Below, piece after piece: positions 1-11,716 of a DNA stretch of 64,000 nucleotides. Under the pieces are notes generated by a model, which made no database searches, was not told the DNA's origin, and saw nothing but the letters and a program-made list of their open reading frames with translations. Numbering within the stretch: the first letter of the stretch is position 1; every line of letters begins with the position of its first letter. The position numbers and the translations under genes are program-made. Origin of the DNA: Macrocybe gigantea (Eukaryota; Basidiomycota; Agaricomycetes; Agaricales; Callistosporiaceae); NCBI GenBank assembly GCA_011319805.1, contig SJRY01000266.1, positions 248,001 to 312,000 of the forward strand. The letters are read 5' to 3'.

Positions 1-854
1 GGCGCGAGAATCACACGATTTTAAGATTCGGCTGGCGGATTTCGTTTTTCCGATGATCTTGTCTCTTGATCTTCGTCCACCACTGGCGTGTGCACATTAC
101 GAAGACCCTTGATGAAACAGGTCGGGAGCAATCGTCCTGTTGAATTTTTGTGGGGTAACAGCACATTTCTGATTCGTGTGAGTACGAACACGGACATGTG
201 AGTTATCTTTTTTTTTGCGGTGTTTGAGGCCAATATGAACCAAGCTTGACAGACGATCAGGCGTTAGGGCCAAGTCTACGATAGAATAATTGTTCGTTGG
301 TCCCTAACTTCGCACCCATCTCCTTCGCGTCGTATCGTATCCAGGAATGTTCCATTCCATTGTCGTAATGTTGTCAAGGTACATTTTCCGTACCCGCGCC
401 CACGTCGGATTCATCCAGCCGACTTCAGAGCACGCCGACTATGTCGACATCACGTCGTATGCGAGCGTGTCACCCCATTTGCACCGGTTATTTCCGTAGA
501 TCAGATCTGGAAGCAAACCTCGCAGTTCCTGACTCCGCTTCTAACGCTTTCCGTCTCAGCTCCTTGAATGCTTGAAATAGGTCATGTCTCTTACAAAGTG
601 TGGGAGATAGCGATGTCGAATTTAGCATCTGGGCAACGGAAGAGCAAGTCAGCGGACAGGTATACTATAAAACGGTCCAAGACTTCTTGGTTCTTCCTCT
701 TACCCTTCGCAGAGATCTGAGTTTCGAAGGCTTGGGATAAAGACCTTTCAAATATATTTAATTGATTTCTCCCCCTCTGCGATGGCTTGACCTTTCGCCT
801 GTCTCTGCAGGTTACAAACCTACGTGTCTTCCCAAAATCCAAACCCGCCTTGCG
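1..854. other. Intergenic, no gene recognised
   Basis: No frame here gives a protein I recognise, and the short open frames on both strands lack exon-like continuity. The last 100 bases are the 5' flank of the DUF6534-like gene starting at 855 and are pyrimidine-rich. Part of another gene could extend in from the left of the window, but I see no sign of one. Confidence 0.5.
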
Positions 855-2770
855 ATGTCCTCGACTATAGAATTCACCTTTGACAACACTCTAGGTGCAA
901 CACTCATCGGATTCAGCGTGTCTAGTTTCGTCTTTGGTGTTTTCACAACACTTGTTCTTGTATACGTCCAACGGTTCCCTTTCGACAAATTAGGCTACCG
1001 CTTGCTTGTAAGTCCAACACTTTCCGCACGCTGCATATTCGTGACTCCCAGTTTTTGATGAAGGTTCTATCCGTTTGGTGAGTTTTCATTGAGTTTAAAT
1101 TTAGGAGAGATCCTAGTCTCATTTCCCGCCCTAGGTCTTTGGAATTCGTCAATCAAGTACTAGTTGGACATTCTGTCTATTTTTATTCTATAACGTGAGA
1201 ACAGTGCATACATCGTCAGGCGATCCTAGACGTCGAACTGAGCATTGCATACAAACTATGGAAAACCTCTTGTGCTTTTTAATGGTCGCGTTGTTTGGTA
1301 CGTCCTCAGAATTGGAAATAGAGGTCTTCGAATTAAATACTATTCTTGATCAGGTCTCTTATTGTTCGCTTTTTGCAGAATCCTAGTATCAACGTCTCAT
1401 CAGGCATACGTTATTCTAGGTTCAGGAGACTATCAGTGTCAGCACGCTTTTCCCCGCATCAGGGGTGTGAACTGATATCCATGCACTGCAGACCGTTGTC
1501 GCCGCTATCGTAACGATGTACGTGCGAATGCTCTGGCGAAAAGCTTGAACTGTCAGAAGAACTCTTTCTTCAGGGTATTTGCCCTCCGCGTCTGGAGATG
1601 TGAGTCTTCTTGTAGCCAATTGATGTTCAGATTGTTAACGGATGTTAATGCAGTCAGCAACAATAACCTCTTCATAACGAGTATTGTAGTACGTTACAGG
1701 CGGAGTTCTTCTCAGGTTCTGATGATCATTAGGTCGCACTGATTTTCGCACGATTTGGTACGGAGTTGTGTCATCAAACATCTGAGATGTTCATCTGTGA
1801 CAAATCGTTCCGGGGTAGCGTTTGGCTTAGGCAAGTTGTCTTTCAAGACCATTAAAGAAACGTTGATCGGTGACGAATATTCCGGTATCATTTGTATAGC
1901 TTACACTTGTTTCGCGTGAGTACTAACCACTGCGCACCTGCAATATACTTGTGGATATTAATTCCTGCTCATTCTGCGTTTGATAGCTTCAAATTGGAAA
2001 AATTGATCAAAGTGCATGAATTAAATGTAAGGACGATTTTCTGACAATCGGCTGATCGTCCTCAGGATTCTTTATTTAACCAATAGACCATTGCGACGCT
2101 AGGGCTTGCGTTTGGACTGGGATCAGACGCAGCGATCGCCGCAGCACTATGCTTCTACCTGAGGAAACTGAGAACTGGTTACACCAAGTTGAGGTTTTGT
2201 TATTCCATTACAAAATGCGATCTGACCGCACTTTTCTTCATAGCGCGGATTCGTTGGTGACGAACCTAACCATTTATGCAATCAACACAGGCGTTCTTAC
2301 AAGGTATAATCGTGGCCCGATCGTAATCGGCAAAGTGTTGACTAGAACCGAAGCGCAGTTAGCTTCTGCACTTTGCTGCTGGTAGGATCATCTCGCACAA
2401 TTTGTGCCAAGAATGGCTGCTGACACTCTGTTTCTTAGTACAACGCGTATCCGAATGCGTTTTACTTCATGGCATCATACTTTGTGCTTGGAAAACGTGC
2501 GTCAAAAACGTCATCGCCCTTTCCATTTTCCAGACTAATGATTACCGGACCCGGAATATACAGTTTATGCCATATCGCTTGTGTACCTTGAATACCCGAA
2601 AACTCATCCGAGGGAGAGGCGTGGACCATGAACTTGTTCTCGCACAACCGAAGCCGAGGAATACCTTCATTATGAGTCCCAGTCCAATCCGGAGCCCCGA
2701 CCGATATCACCCGCAGAGGGACAAGGTAAATCCGTTCAAAGCAGAATGCGCGGCTGCACAGAAGAGTTAA
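855..2770 (+). CDS. DUF6534-like multi-pass membrane protein, copy A (possibly broken)
   Basis: The first exon (855-1007, 51 codons) starts MSSTIEFTFDNTLGATLIGF and runs through one membrane helix to the FPFDKLGYRLL turn. Later exons carry SLEFVNQVLVGHSVYFYSIT (about 1137-1191), LGLAFGLGSDAAIAAALCFY followed by RKLRTGYTKL (about 2095-2194), DSLVTNLTIYAINTGVLT (about 2248-2299), NAYPNAFYFMASYFVLGK (about 2440-2497) and LCTLNTRKLIRGRGVDHE (about 2580-2635). This order of motifs is the usual one for fungal proteins with a C-terminal DUF6534 domain, predicted seven-helix membrane proteins of unknown function. The splice into the last exon does not keep the frame between YAIS and LCTLNTR, so the copy may be a pseudogene or carry a sequencing indel. 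The central exons (1200-1900) are not resolved. The same family is repeated next door at 3477. The function is unknown. Confidence 0.55.
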
Positions 2771-3476
2771 ATTAACGGATCCCCGCCGTTTAGCCCAGAG
2801 AGATAGGCGCACTCCAAGACATTTCCGTTGTAAATCCTGGCGCATTGGATCGTCCCGAGATCAGCTACTGGATTTGAACAACTCGTCTGGCGAACAGCTT
2901 TCCGTGCAAGAACTATTGAACCGTCTGACGCAGGCCATGTATATGTAGAATTGCCTTGTAACGAGAAGAAGGCCATCAGTTGCAATTGTAATGTATAGGT
3001 ATAGTAAAGAGGTGAGAACACGGACAAACTGATTATAATGAATTTGGACGCGGCACAACGGCTGTTTCCATCAGCAATCGACACGCTGAGATCGCACATG
3101 AAGTTTCCTTGGTTTCTATTGTCTGTGGGTGTAATAGACATCTCCGTTATCAGCTCGGCACCGCAACACCTACGGATTGGCCCAGTGCATGGAGAGTTGT
3201 CCGAGTAAAGGCTAGCCTCAACGTCCATATGGTCCCGGCGTTTATTGTAACCGCTGGTTCCCACGTGGTCCTTGGAGACCTTGAAAATTTGAGCGGCCCC
3301 ATACGACAGTTTCCTTTGTGAGTCCGAACACCGAGATTGTCCTGGATCCTTTCCGATCCTGAGATCCCATTTTTCCTCCGTTGCAGACGAATCGCGCTCG
3401 ACATGTGGGACCTTGTGTTGTTGTTAGACAACCACACCCTCTCACCCTTCACATTCCTTTCCACTGTCTGCTCAAA
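2771..3476. other. Spacer between the two DUF6534-like copies
   Basis: This is about 700 bases between the stop of copy A and the ATG of copy B. It must hold the 3' end of copy A and the promoter of copy B. Overlapping open frames on the minus strand here show no family resemblance and I take them as chance. Confidence 0.45.
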
Positions 3477-5434
3477 ATGTCGTCCCTTCGTTCAAGCCTA
3501 GATAGAACGATCGGCGCGGTCTTCATCGGTTTCGCGGTTACAAGTTGCATTTACGGTGTACTCGCCGCCCAGGTATGGTCGTACCTGAGGAAATTCCCAA
3601 TGGACAGGCCCATTCTCAAGCTGACGGTTCGTGTTTCGAACGACCTCGCCCGCCTGTTTGAAGGATCTAATCATTACCGCTTGTCTAGGTGGCTGCTCTA
3701 TTGTACGAGACAATGTGCCTTCTCCCAGCACGCGTATATGACTTGGCTCGCTCTAGCATCCTCGAGACCGTGGATCAGGTCTTCATAGGGCATTTGACAT
3801 ACACGTATTGCATCACAGATTTCGGCGATCCGCTGAAGCTCTTGAAAGGGGAAATAATATGGTATGTTTTGTTCCCTTCTACATTGTCACGGAGCTCATT
3901 GCCTTCTGAAGGTCCCTGATTGTATGTCATCCTTTATTTTCATGGCGAGATACCCCCTCTCATCTTTAATTTATCTCCAGCTTCAACTGACATTGGGCGT
4001 GCGTTCATATCTTTCGTCGTGATGAGAATAAGGGTTCTCAACTCCATCGTAAAGGCCATCGTAGGCGCCATCGTCAAGGCGTGCGTCGCATTGGTTCTAC
4101 ATCCCGCCGCTTAGTGCTCACCTACAACACTGCTGACAGGTCGTTTGGGTGGAGAGTATGGCGATGTGAATGAAAGAATTCCTGAAAATGGCTAGATCTC
4201 ATGACACTTCTCTCAACAGTTAGCAATCACAACTACTTTGTTACGGGAATTATAGTAAGTGATAATGCTTCGTCTCTGTATGATTTCATGTCCTATCTCT
4301 TCGCAGATGCTTTTGACAGTGGCGCAATTAGGTATGAGAACTTTTATGCATATGTTTGACTGGGCAGCACGTTGACAGTCATATCATACCGTTTCGTGAT
4401 TAGGGCTTGCAGTAGGTGCGTTTCCAGTACGGCATCGAATCTGCAGTCTATTTACGGGCGATTGCAGCATTTACAGTCAAATCGTAAGGATTGAGTGCTA
4501 ACTTTACGACTTGGGTCCGCACTCACGACTTCCTCAGGTTCCAATTGCCAGATCTGCATGCCATCGGCGATCTGAAGGTGAGCGTCATGCCTTTAATACA
4601 AGCGCGTGCTTACCCCGCTTTATTGCGATAGGTCCTGGGTTCCTTCTCTCTTGCTGCGGGCGTTCTCACCGACGTGATTACGGCGATTGCGCTATGCTGG
4701 TTTTTGAACAAACTACGTACGGGTCTGGCCAGGTAAGTTCTTGAAGTTCTCGTAGTCTTCAATAATAGGATGTTAGACTAAGATGCCATTGTCAATGTTG
4801 CCAGCTCAGACTCTTTGGTCAATAATCTTTGTAGATATGCTATTAATACAGGAGCTCTTACGAGGTAGTTTGGAACGGTCCTCAGTTTCGTTGCACTGAC
4901 CAATCTTGCACAGTACAATTAGTCTCACCACCTTGGTTTTGGTGGGTCATACATGTCGCCGCCTTGGCTGCCTCTGACGGACAATTGCTGTTTTACAGTA
5001 CAATGTCAATAAGGGCACCGACTTTTACTTCATCGCGACATATTTCGTTCTTAGCAAACGTAAGCGAACATATAACTCTGAGGCGATCGAAGCGTTGACA
5101 ACGAGTCGCTAGTCTATGCCATCTCCTACATGGCGACGTGAGGCCATTTTCACTTGGATCGTTCAGTCGACTTGTTAACGAATTTTCTGTGCCACTGTTT
5201 AAAGACTTAACACCCGAAAAACAGTCAGGGGCCGCGGAACGGACAAACAAGGGACGGGGACCACCAATAACATTCACAATACGAACCTATTCCACATGGG
5301 CACTCGTATTAACACCTTTGTACATGTGCAAACTGAGGGCTGGGAGTCCAAGGTTGGCATTTATCGCACATTCGGTCATCCCTTTTGATAAGATTCCATT
5401 CCTTAGGATTACAACGATGACATATTTCCTCTGA
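3477..5434 (+). CDS. DUF6534-like multi-pass membrane protein, copy B (possibly broken)
   Basis: This is a tandem paralogue of the gene at 855. Exon 1 begins MSSLRSSLDRTIGAVFIGFA and ends in YLRKFPMDRPILKLT. After an intron, VAALF joins across a second short intron (GTACGAG to CTCTAG, about 3703-3769) to ILETVDQVFIGHLTYTYCIT and DFGDPLKLLKGEIIW. Downstream exons give VLGSFSLAAGVLTDVITAIA with LCWFLNKLRTGLAR (about 4631-4732), SDSLVNNLCRYAINTGALTS (about 4807-4870) and YNVNKGTDFYFIATYFVLSK (about 5000-5058). These match the DUF6534 motif order. The region 3950-4500 is unresolved. As in copy A, the frame is lost just after the last helix (YAISYMAT, then a stop), while a long frame follows to 5434, so the end is uncertain. 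The strand, spacing and matching exon order point to tandem duplication. Confidence 0.5.
4045..4080 (+). repeat. Short tandem repeat, 12-base period
   Basis: About three imperfect copies of a 12-base unit (atcgtaaaggcc, atcgtaggcgcc, atcgtcaaggcg). In one frame they read IVKAIVGAIVKA. They lie inside the unresolved middle of DUF6534-like copy B and may be part of a hydrophobic helix or a small local expansion. Confidence 0.5.
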
Positions 5435-6493
5435 ACTCGTTTGCGCCTTCTTCAAAGTGGGTCTGTGTTTCGTTGATACTTTACTCCGGCTGATCCATGT
5501 TCCAGACCGAGGGTGCCAGTTTAATTTCTCAGAGGATTGTTTTTCGCGCTTGTATTACAGGGATTTGTATCATAAAACTGCAGAGATGTGAATCAAAGCA
5601 GACATGTCAGAAGGAAAACGAGAATAGGTACTGGCGTGCCTCAGGACTCCAGAGAAGTGGTCGAACCATCAATACAGGTTGGTGTGTTCCTTCTATCAGG
5701 ATTTCTGCAATCCGTTTCCTTGATGATTATCATAGTGAAAATCCGGAACATCGCTCTATGTATGTGATGAATGCTTGAAGAGAATAAAGATCGTGTTATC
5801 CTGGAAACGCTGGGAATAATATTGCAGATTTAATGCGACCGTTTTGATGATACGCTGTTGCATATCTCCTGAAGATGGTTGTGCAAGGGATTAGCGGCTC
5901 CGCTTTCGATGTCTTATCCGAGAGGCCGCGCCGCTCTATCGACTGAGCGCTGACCATGAACAATTGATGCAATTTGGTTCATGAGAGAATCCTTCATGTC
6001 CGGCATATGTTCAATCTCGTGTTACTATATTGAGCATTTGTGTATCGGACCGCCAATGTTGTCGTCCTCCACCATCATCGAAGGCGCTATCATTGTCACT
6101 CCATAGGGCGCGCCTCACAGTCGACTCCTTGTGAAATAATGCGCGCGTAGCGTGCTTGTACCCTCACAATGGTCTGCGCATCGTCAAGCCCGACACATCA
6201 AGCGATGAGTGGCGGGCCGCCCATTCCGGGGACGTGTCTTCCAAACAACGCGAGTGGAAACTTCTTGCTCGCTTCAAGCCAATTGCGCTTCTTCGATGTC
6301 ATGGCCCGCAGTCATGGGACCTCCTCCTTTACTGTCAACGTCGTCCTCAACATTCTCGCGAGAAGATATAAAAGCCATCCATGAGCCGGAGGAGCGCGCC
6401 AGTGGGAAGACCTCCCAACACATACGGCTCGACTTCACTTTCGGTGATCAGGCCCAAAATTCAAGTGGGAAAGGTCAGGAAGCCGTAGCTGGG
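5435..6493. other. Intergenic region upstream of the beta-galactosidase
   Basis: No recognisable gene. One open frame (5497-5778) has no family resemblance. The last 300 bases are the 5' flank of the GH35 gene; the open frame there continues upstream of its ATG but reads as non-protein-like sequence. A tRNA-like D-arm string near 5905-5950 was examined and rejected. Confidence 0.45.
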
Positions 6494-9400
6494 ATGGATC
6501 ATCACTATGGTCTCAGAAGAAGAAGCGTTCGTTTCTGGTTAACTACCTGTTTCGTTGCTTTACTTTTTGCTCTCGCATCATCTAAAGCTCCCCCTGCGTG
6601 GCCGTCCTTCCCACTCGGGCATCTCCCTGTCATTCTTGATCCCAACGACCAACCCGTGAGCACGGAAGTTCGCTCTACGGAAGTCCAAGATGGGAATATC
6701 CTGCGTTTCCCGAGTTTGGCCCGCACAGATCAAGTCCAGTTCGACAACTTCAGCTTGATTTTAAGAGGACAAAGGATTTTCCTTCAGTAATGTCTTCATG
6801 TATGCACAGGAAACGGCTAATTAGAACTTGTAACCCCCCAGTTCTGGAGAGTTCCACACTTTCAGGCTGCCGGTGCCTTCGTTATGGCCGGACATCCTCC
6901 AGAAAGTCAAGGCAGCGGGCTTGAACGCAGTCAGTGTATACACGCATATGGGTCTGATCAATCCTTCACCTGGGGTTGTGGATTTCAATGGTTTCCGGGC
7001 CTTACAACCATTGTACGACGCTGCAAGAGCCGCCGGCATTTGGGTCGTCCTCAGGCCTGGTGAGCAGTATTCGAAATTCATTAAATCTCGTCCTGATTCA
7101 GCAGTCAGGCCCTGTCAGTGATTTCAACGCAGTATGTTTTTTGTTTTGGGCTCATTGTATGATAGTATATCAACGCAGAGACAACTGCTGGAGGTATTGC
7201 GCATTGGGCCACATCGGAGGTTGCTGGAACGTTGCGTACGAATGATACCGACTGGAAAGCTGCCTGGCAGGATTACATCAGGGGTATCATAAACGTTACA
7301 GCACCGAACCAGATAACAGAAGGGGGTCCTGTCATTGGTACGAGATCTTTCTCCTCGATGCTTCATCATGCTGAATACGAGTCCATATAGCTATCCAGAT
7401 CGGTATGTGTGACCCAACTATACGAGACGCACACGTTAATGTACAAGTGCTATGCACCTCTAGACAATGAATATTCTCAGAATCCAATTAGCCATGCAGA
7501 GTATTTCGTTGATCTAGAGACCGTATATCACAATTCCACCATTGTCGTTCCTCTGACATACAACGATCCTGGACAAGGCAGGAATTTTATCAATGGAACT
7601 GTGGGTCAAAGACTGCCTTTTTGATGTTCGAGCCGCTGACTCGAATATTCAGGGTGCAGTGGACCTTTATGGGTACGTGCCGCCCTTATTATGTTGCTAT
7701 AGGCAGCGATATGCACAACTCTCCCAGTCTTGATTCCTATCCTCAAGGATTCGATTGCTCAAATCCGACTACTTGGAGACCTGTCACCACCAACTATCAG
7801 TCTTATCACGCTAGCGTCAACCCATCGCAACCTTGGTACTTCCCTGGTAAGGATTACTTGCAAATCTCAGAATGTACATGCGGACCTCATGGTTTTCAAA
7901 GAATTCCAAGGTGGTTCCTTTGATGCTTGGGGGCCAACGGCCCCAGGTGAGTCACCACCTTAGTCTGATTCCGCGGCGGCTCAGCAACTATTGTAATTTG
8001 GACAGGCTATGCCCCATGTCGTGTATTGACAGGTCCTAATTTCCAATCGGTCTTTAATTTGCAGCTATGGGCTAGTAATGCCAAACTCATCAGTTACTAC
8101 ATGTTATATGGGTACGTCGCCCGAAACAAGTGTAGATATGTAATGACAGTAACGGATGGTGTACAGAGGTACTTCTTGGGGTGCCATACCTTTCCACGGT
8201 GTCTATACATCCTATGACTATGGCGCGTCGGTATGCTTCTAGAATGTCTGATCCTGGAGTTTCAATAGTCGACCTATTTTTCGGATAGATCACTGAATCG
8301 CGAGAGTTGACGACGAAGTTCGACGAACTCAAGCGACAGGGACTCTTCATTCGCAGTTCTCCAGAATTCTACAAAACAAACTGGATAGCTGATTCATCAA
8401 CCGGTCTCAACGCATCTAATTCGTCTGCCGCGTTTATCACCTTCCTTCAAAATCCAGATACACAGGCTGGATTCTATATTGCTCGGCAATCGAACTCGGT
8501 TTCAACGTAAGATGCATAGTTTTCTTCTCTTCTTTTCTGCAAGCTCATTCTGGACCAGTGCTGTAACACCTTTCAAGCTTACTGTGACGACATCAACAGG
8601 CAACCTACAACTGCCCGTTGTGGCACCCTCTATAGTTCTAAACGGCCGCCAGAGCAAGGTCATTGTTATTAACTATGCATTTGGCCGATCATCCCGAATG
8701 GCATACTCTACTGCTCAAGTCCTTTACGCTGGCATCATCGATGGCAGAGACATTCTGTTCTTATATGGCGATTCAGATCAGGAGCATGAAGCAACGCTTG
8801 TCCTAGCTGGGACTCCCAACTCAGCAAACCAAAATCCATCCAGCCTTATCACCTTCACGAATGGGAACACCAACATCGCACCAGGTAATACGATAGTCAA
8901 CTTCCTTCCGGGTATTCAAGGCGTTATTACTGTCTGGGATTCTGATCGACAACTCGTGCTTTTTGCTGATACCGCTACTGCGGCAACCTTCTGGTCCCCT
9001 GTCATTTCCGGCGCTTTGAATGACCCTTTGAGGAACTACTGGGGTTTAGGTACCAATACCTCCATTCTAGTGGGAGGGCCATATCTCGTCCGCAATGCTT
9101 CCATTTCGGGAACCCGACTGGACTTGCGAGGCGACCTGAAAACAGGAGTCAGGCTTTCCGTCATCGCCCCACGAAATATCCGTTCCATTACCTGGAACAG
9201 CCAGGCTGTCTCCACGGATACTTCAGCTTCTTCCGCTTTAACCGCTATTGGAGGATTCGTCGGGCAGTTGCCGCTGAGCGGTGCCACCATGACTGGAGTG
9301 ACGGTTCCTAAATTGACGGGGTGGAAGTTCAGGGATAGCTTGCCAGAAGCCAACCGTGCATTTGGTGATTCGAACTGGACTGTAGCGAACAAGACGAGCA

Positions 9401-10828
9401 CGAATATCCCCTTCAAGCCATATTACGGAGATGGCAGGGTGCTTTATGGATGTGATTATGGATTGTGAGTAACGTTTTTCTCTTATGTTCATCAATAGTT
9501 ACCTAGTCATCTAGTTGCGAAAATATTGTTCTATGGAGAGGCCATTTCAATGCCACCGGTGCTGAAAAGAGTGTAAACCTCTCAATCAATGGTGGCGAAG
9601 GTCTGTCAATAACGTGGTTGATTGAGCTTGATTGTTTTAACATGCTCGTAGCATTCGCCGCAAGTGTCTGGTTGAATAACGTCTTCTTGAATACATCATT
9701 TGGGAAGTGCGTATGGGTCTACAGCATCTGTCCGAATCGTATGTGATGCTGATATACTACTAGCTCAACGAACAACCGCAACATCCGTGAAGAAACAGAT
9801 GATAAGTTCACATTCCCTGCCGGCTCCATCATCGCCAATGCGGATAATGTCATCACAATTGTGCAGGTTAGTCAAATGCTTCTTCGTGTTTTCCATTTCT
9901 CATATGCAGTGAACGCAGGATAACATGGGTTTGAACGAGACATCTGGATGTAAATGGTTCGGAAGTTGGTTTTGGAAGTCTCACTGACAAAGGCTTTAGC
10001 AAATCCGAATACATCCAAGAGTCCTCGCGGTGTTCGCGGTTTCAAGCTCGACACTGGCACGTTCTCGACGTGGAAAGTCCAGGGGAAGGTCGGCGGATAT
10101 CGAAAGTAGGAAGCATTCGTTCCATGATACCCTCGGCGTGCTGACGACGGCAACCCCTCAGCTATCCGGACAAAGTCCGAGGTGATTGCCCTCCAGCCGG
10201 ATTGCTGTCGGAAGCAGGCTAATGAAGCTTGGCAGGTGTATTAAACGAAGGTGGCTTGTTTGGAGAAAGGCAAGGTTGGCACTTGCCCGGCTTTGACACC
10301 TCCAACTGGACATCTCGTGATCTTTCTCTCGGCCTTCCCAATTCCTCTGCGGGAGTTGGATTCTTCGTCACAACGTTCAGATTATCGATTCAGAGGGGTT
10401 TGGATGTGCCGATATCGTTCACCTTTACGGAGCCTTTTGGACAGCCTTATCGGGCTTACCTATTCGTGAATGGGTGGATGATGGGGAAGAGGATTGGTAA
10501 CCTTGGGTGAGTCCTTGTTTGTAACATATAACATTTGTTGGGAATGAAATGACCACTTCACTAGGCCACAGTCCAAGTTCCCTGTTCAGGAAGGAATCCT
10601 GAACTATAACGGTATCAAGTAAGGATCTCCTCGGTATCGTCGTCTTCGCGCAAATTGTGGCTTGACTAATCCGCCCCCTTAAGCACGGTTGCAGTTGCTT
10701 TATGGGCGATGGTCGCCGGCGCACCTGTCACGCCAAATCTCGAGCTATCAGTGGATAACGTATATGAGGGAGGAGTTGGTGGCGTCGTGACTAATAATCC
10801 GCCCTGGTCCCCAGCTGGACGACAGTGA
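6494..10828 (+). CDS. Secreted beta-galactosidase, glycoside hydrolase family 35
   Basis: This enzyme removes terminal beta-galactose from polysaccharides outside the cell. The ATG at 6494 gives MDHHYGLRRRSVRFWLTTCF with a hydrophobic signal or anchor helix. The catalytic barrel follows: LILRGQRIFL/HSGEFHTFRLP across intron 1, LQKVKAAGLNAVSVYTHMGL, AGIWVVLRPGPYINAETTAG, then AIQIDNEYSQ, whose Glu is the expected acid/base. The nucleophile lies in WYFPEFQGGSFDAWGP, with its Glu codon split by an intron (7847-7901). The C-terminal beta domains run from 8560, with GGRVLYGCDYGL-type and LFGERQGWHLPGFD segments, to NPPWSPAGRQ and the stop at 10826-10828. The gene has over 15 exons, including very small ones at 7109-7113, 7391-7402 and 7653-7672. 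It converges on the hydrophobin, 288 bases away. Exact junctions near 9460-10230 are approximate. Confidence 0.93.
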
Positions 10829-11116
10829 ATGCATAAACGTCTATCTGGCGACAGTCATCAAGTGTAGCTATTTGGTTGCAGTCCTCTTCCGTGCGAGTCG
10901 GAAAAAATTTCACTTTTAAGTTTATCAGTCAATGTCTCTTGAATTACGATTTGGTGATACAATTTAGCGTTAAACACAATAGAAAGAGCGGCTTCACATT
11001 AAAGGTATGCGAAAAAATATGCCAGAGATGGGCAACCGATGAACTGAAACGCTCAAAGGATTGTACACGAGAACCCGTAACGTTTCGAACGATAGTTCCA
11101 ACTTGGCATTGATTAT

Positions 11117-11574
11117 CTATAAGCTGACGTTAACGGGGATGCATCCGAGAGAGACTAGGCCTCCTGTAAATGCATTCAAGACTGAGATCGTGAAGATTCT
11201 TCGGATTATTGCGACTCACCAAAGCCGTTCCCGGTGCAACACATGGGATCCTGGTGACTAGACGCGAAAACATAGTCAATATTATCATGAAAGGGAAAAG
11301 AGAAGGACCCATCATACCAGTTACTCCCACTTCCTCCTCCGTTGGGGGTAATGGGGGTGCACGATGTCCCGATTTTGCCAACGAGGTCGGAAAGACTCAG
11401 ACCGAGGAGACCGAGGAGATCGGACGCCTGCGCAGAGTCGGGTTCAAAGGACTGCTGGCAGCACTGGATGGTGCCAGAGTTACAGGAGCCGACAATGTCA
11501 GGAACCGGGCTGGCGAGGAGCATGGTGGGCAAGACCAATGAAGTGATGAGGAAAAGAACAGTTTTGGCGTGCAT
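11117..11574 (-). CDS. Class I hydrophobin
   Basis: Small secreted protein that assembles into amphipathic layers on hyphae and fruit bodies. The start MHAKTVLFLITSLVLPTMLL is a signal peptide. Joining three exons across introns at 11258-11317 and 11164-11219 gives the eight-cysteine pattern in order: GSCNSG, QCCQQ, TSCTPI, SNCHQDP, MCCTGN and GCIPVN. Without the first splice the fifth cysteine is missing, and without the second the eighth is missing, so both introns are well supported. The long spacer between C3 and C4 (about 32 residues) fits class I rather than class II. The mature protein is about 100 residues and ends GCIPVNVSL. It is transcribed towards the GH35 gene. A TATA-like box lies about 137 bases upstream of the ATG. 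Confidence 0.95.
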
Positions 11575-11710
11575 GGTTTATTTCGAGTTGGGATGTGATT
11601 CAAACGAGCGATGGAGCTGAGAACGCGTGCGGATAACAAGAGAGCGTCGACAGAGAAAGGAGCGCTTGAGAACAACTATGTATAGGCCATTATCGAGAGT
11701 CAGATCAGAT

Positions 11711-11716
11711 TTTATA
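11711..11716 (-). promoter_or_regulatory. Probable TATA box of the hydrophobin gene
   Basis: On the minus strand the sequence reads ATATAAAATC, with TATAAA about 137 bases before the hydrophobin ATG. The stretch between it and the ATG is pyrimidine-rich (CTCCTTTCTCTGTC), as expected around a fungal transcription start. A strong TATA promoter would suit a highly expressed gene; this is inferred from sequence only. Confidence 0.5.

Noticed and set aside
5890..5955. A tRNA-like segment on the minus strand (GCTCAGTCGATAGAGCGGC resembles a D-arm).
   Set aside because: There is no T-arm (no TTCGA-type loop with a paired stem), no matching acceptor stem and no anticodon stem at the right distance.
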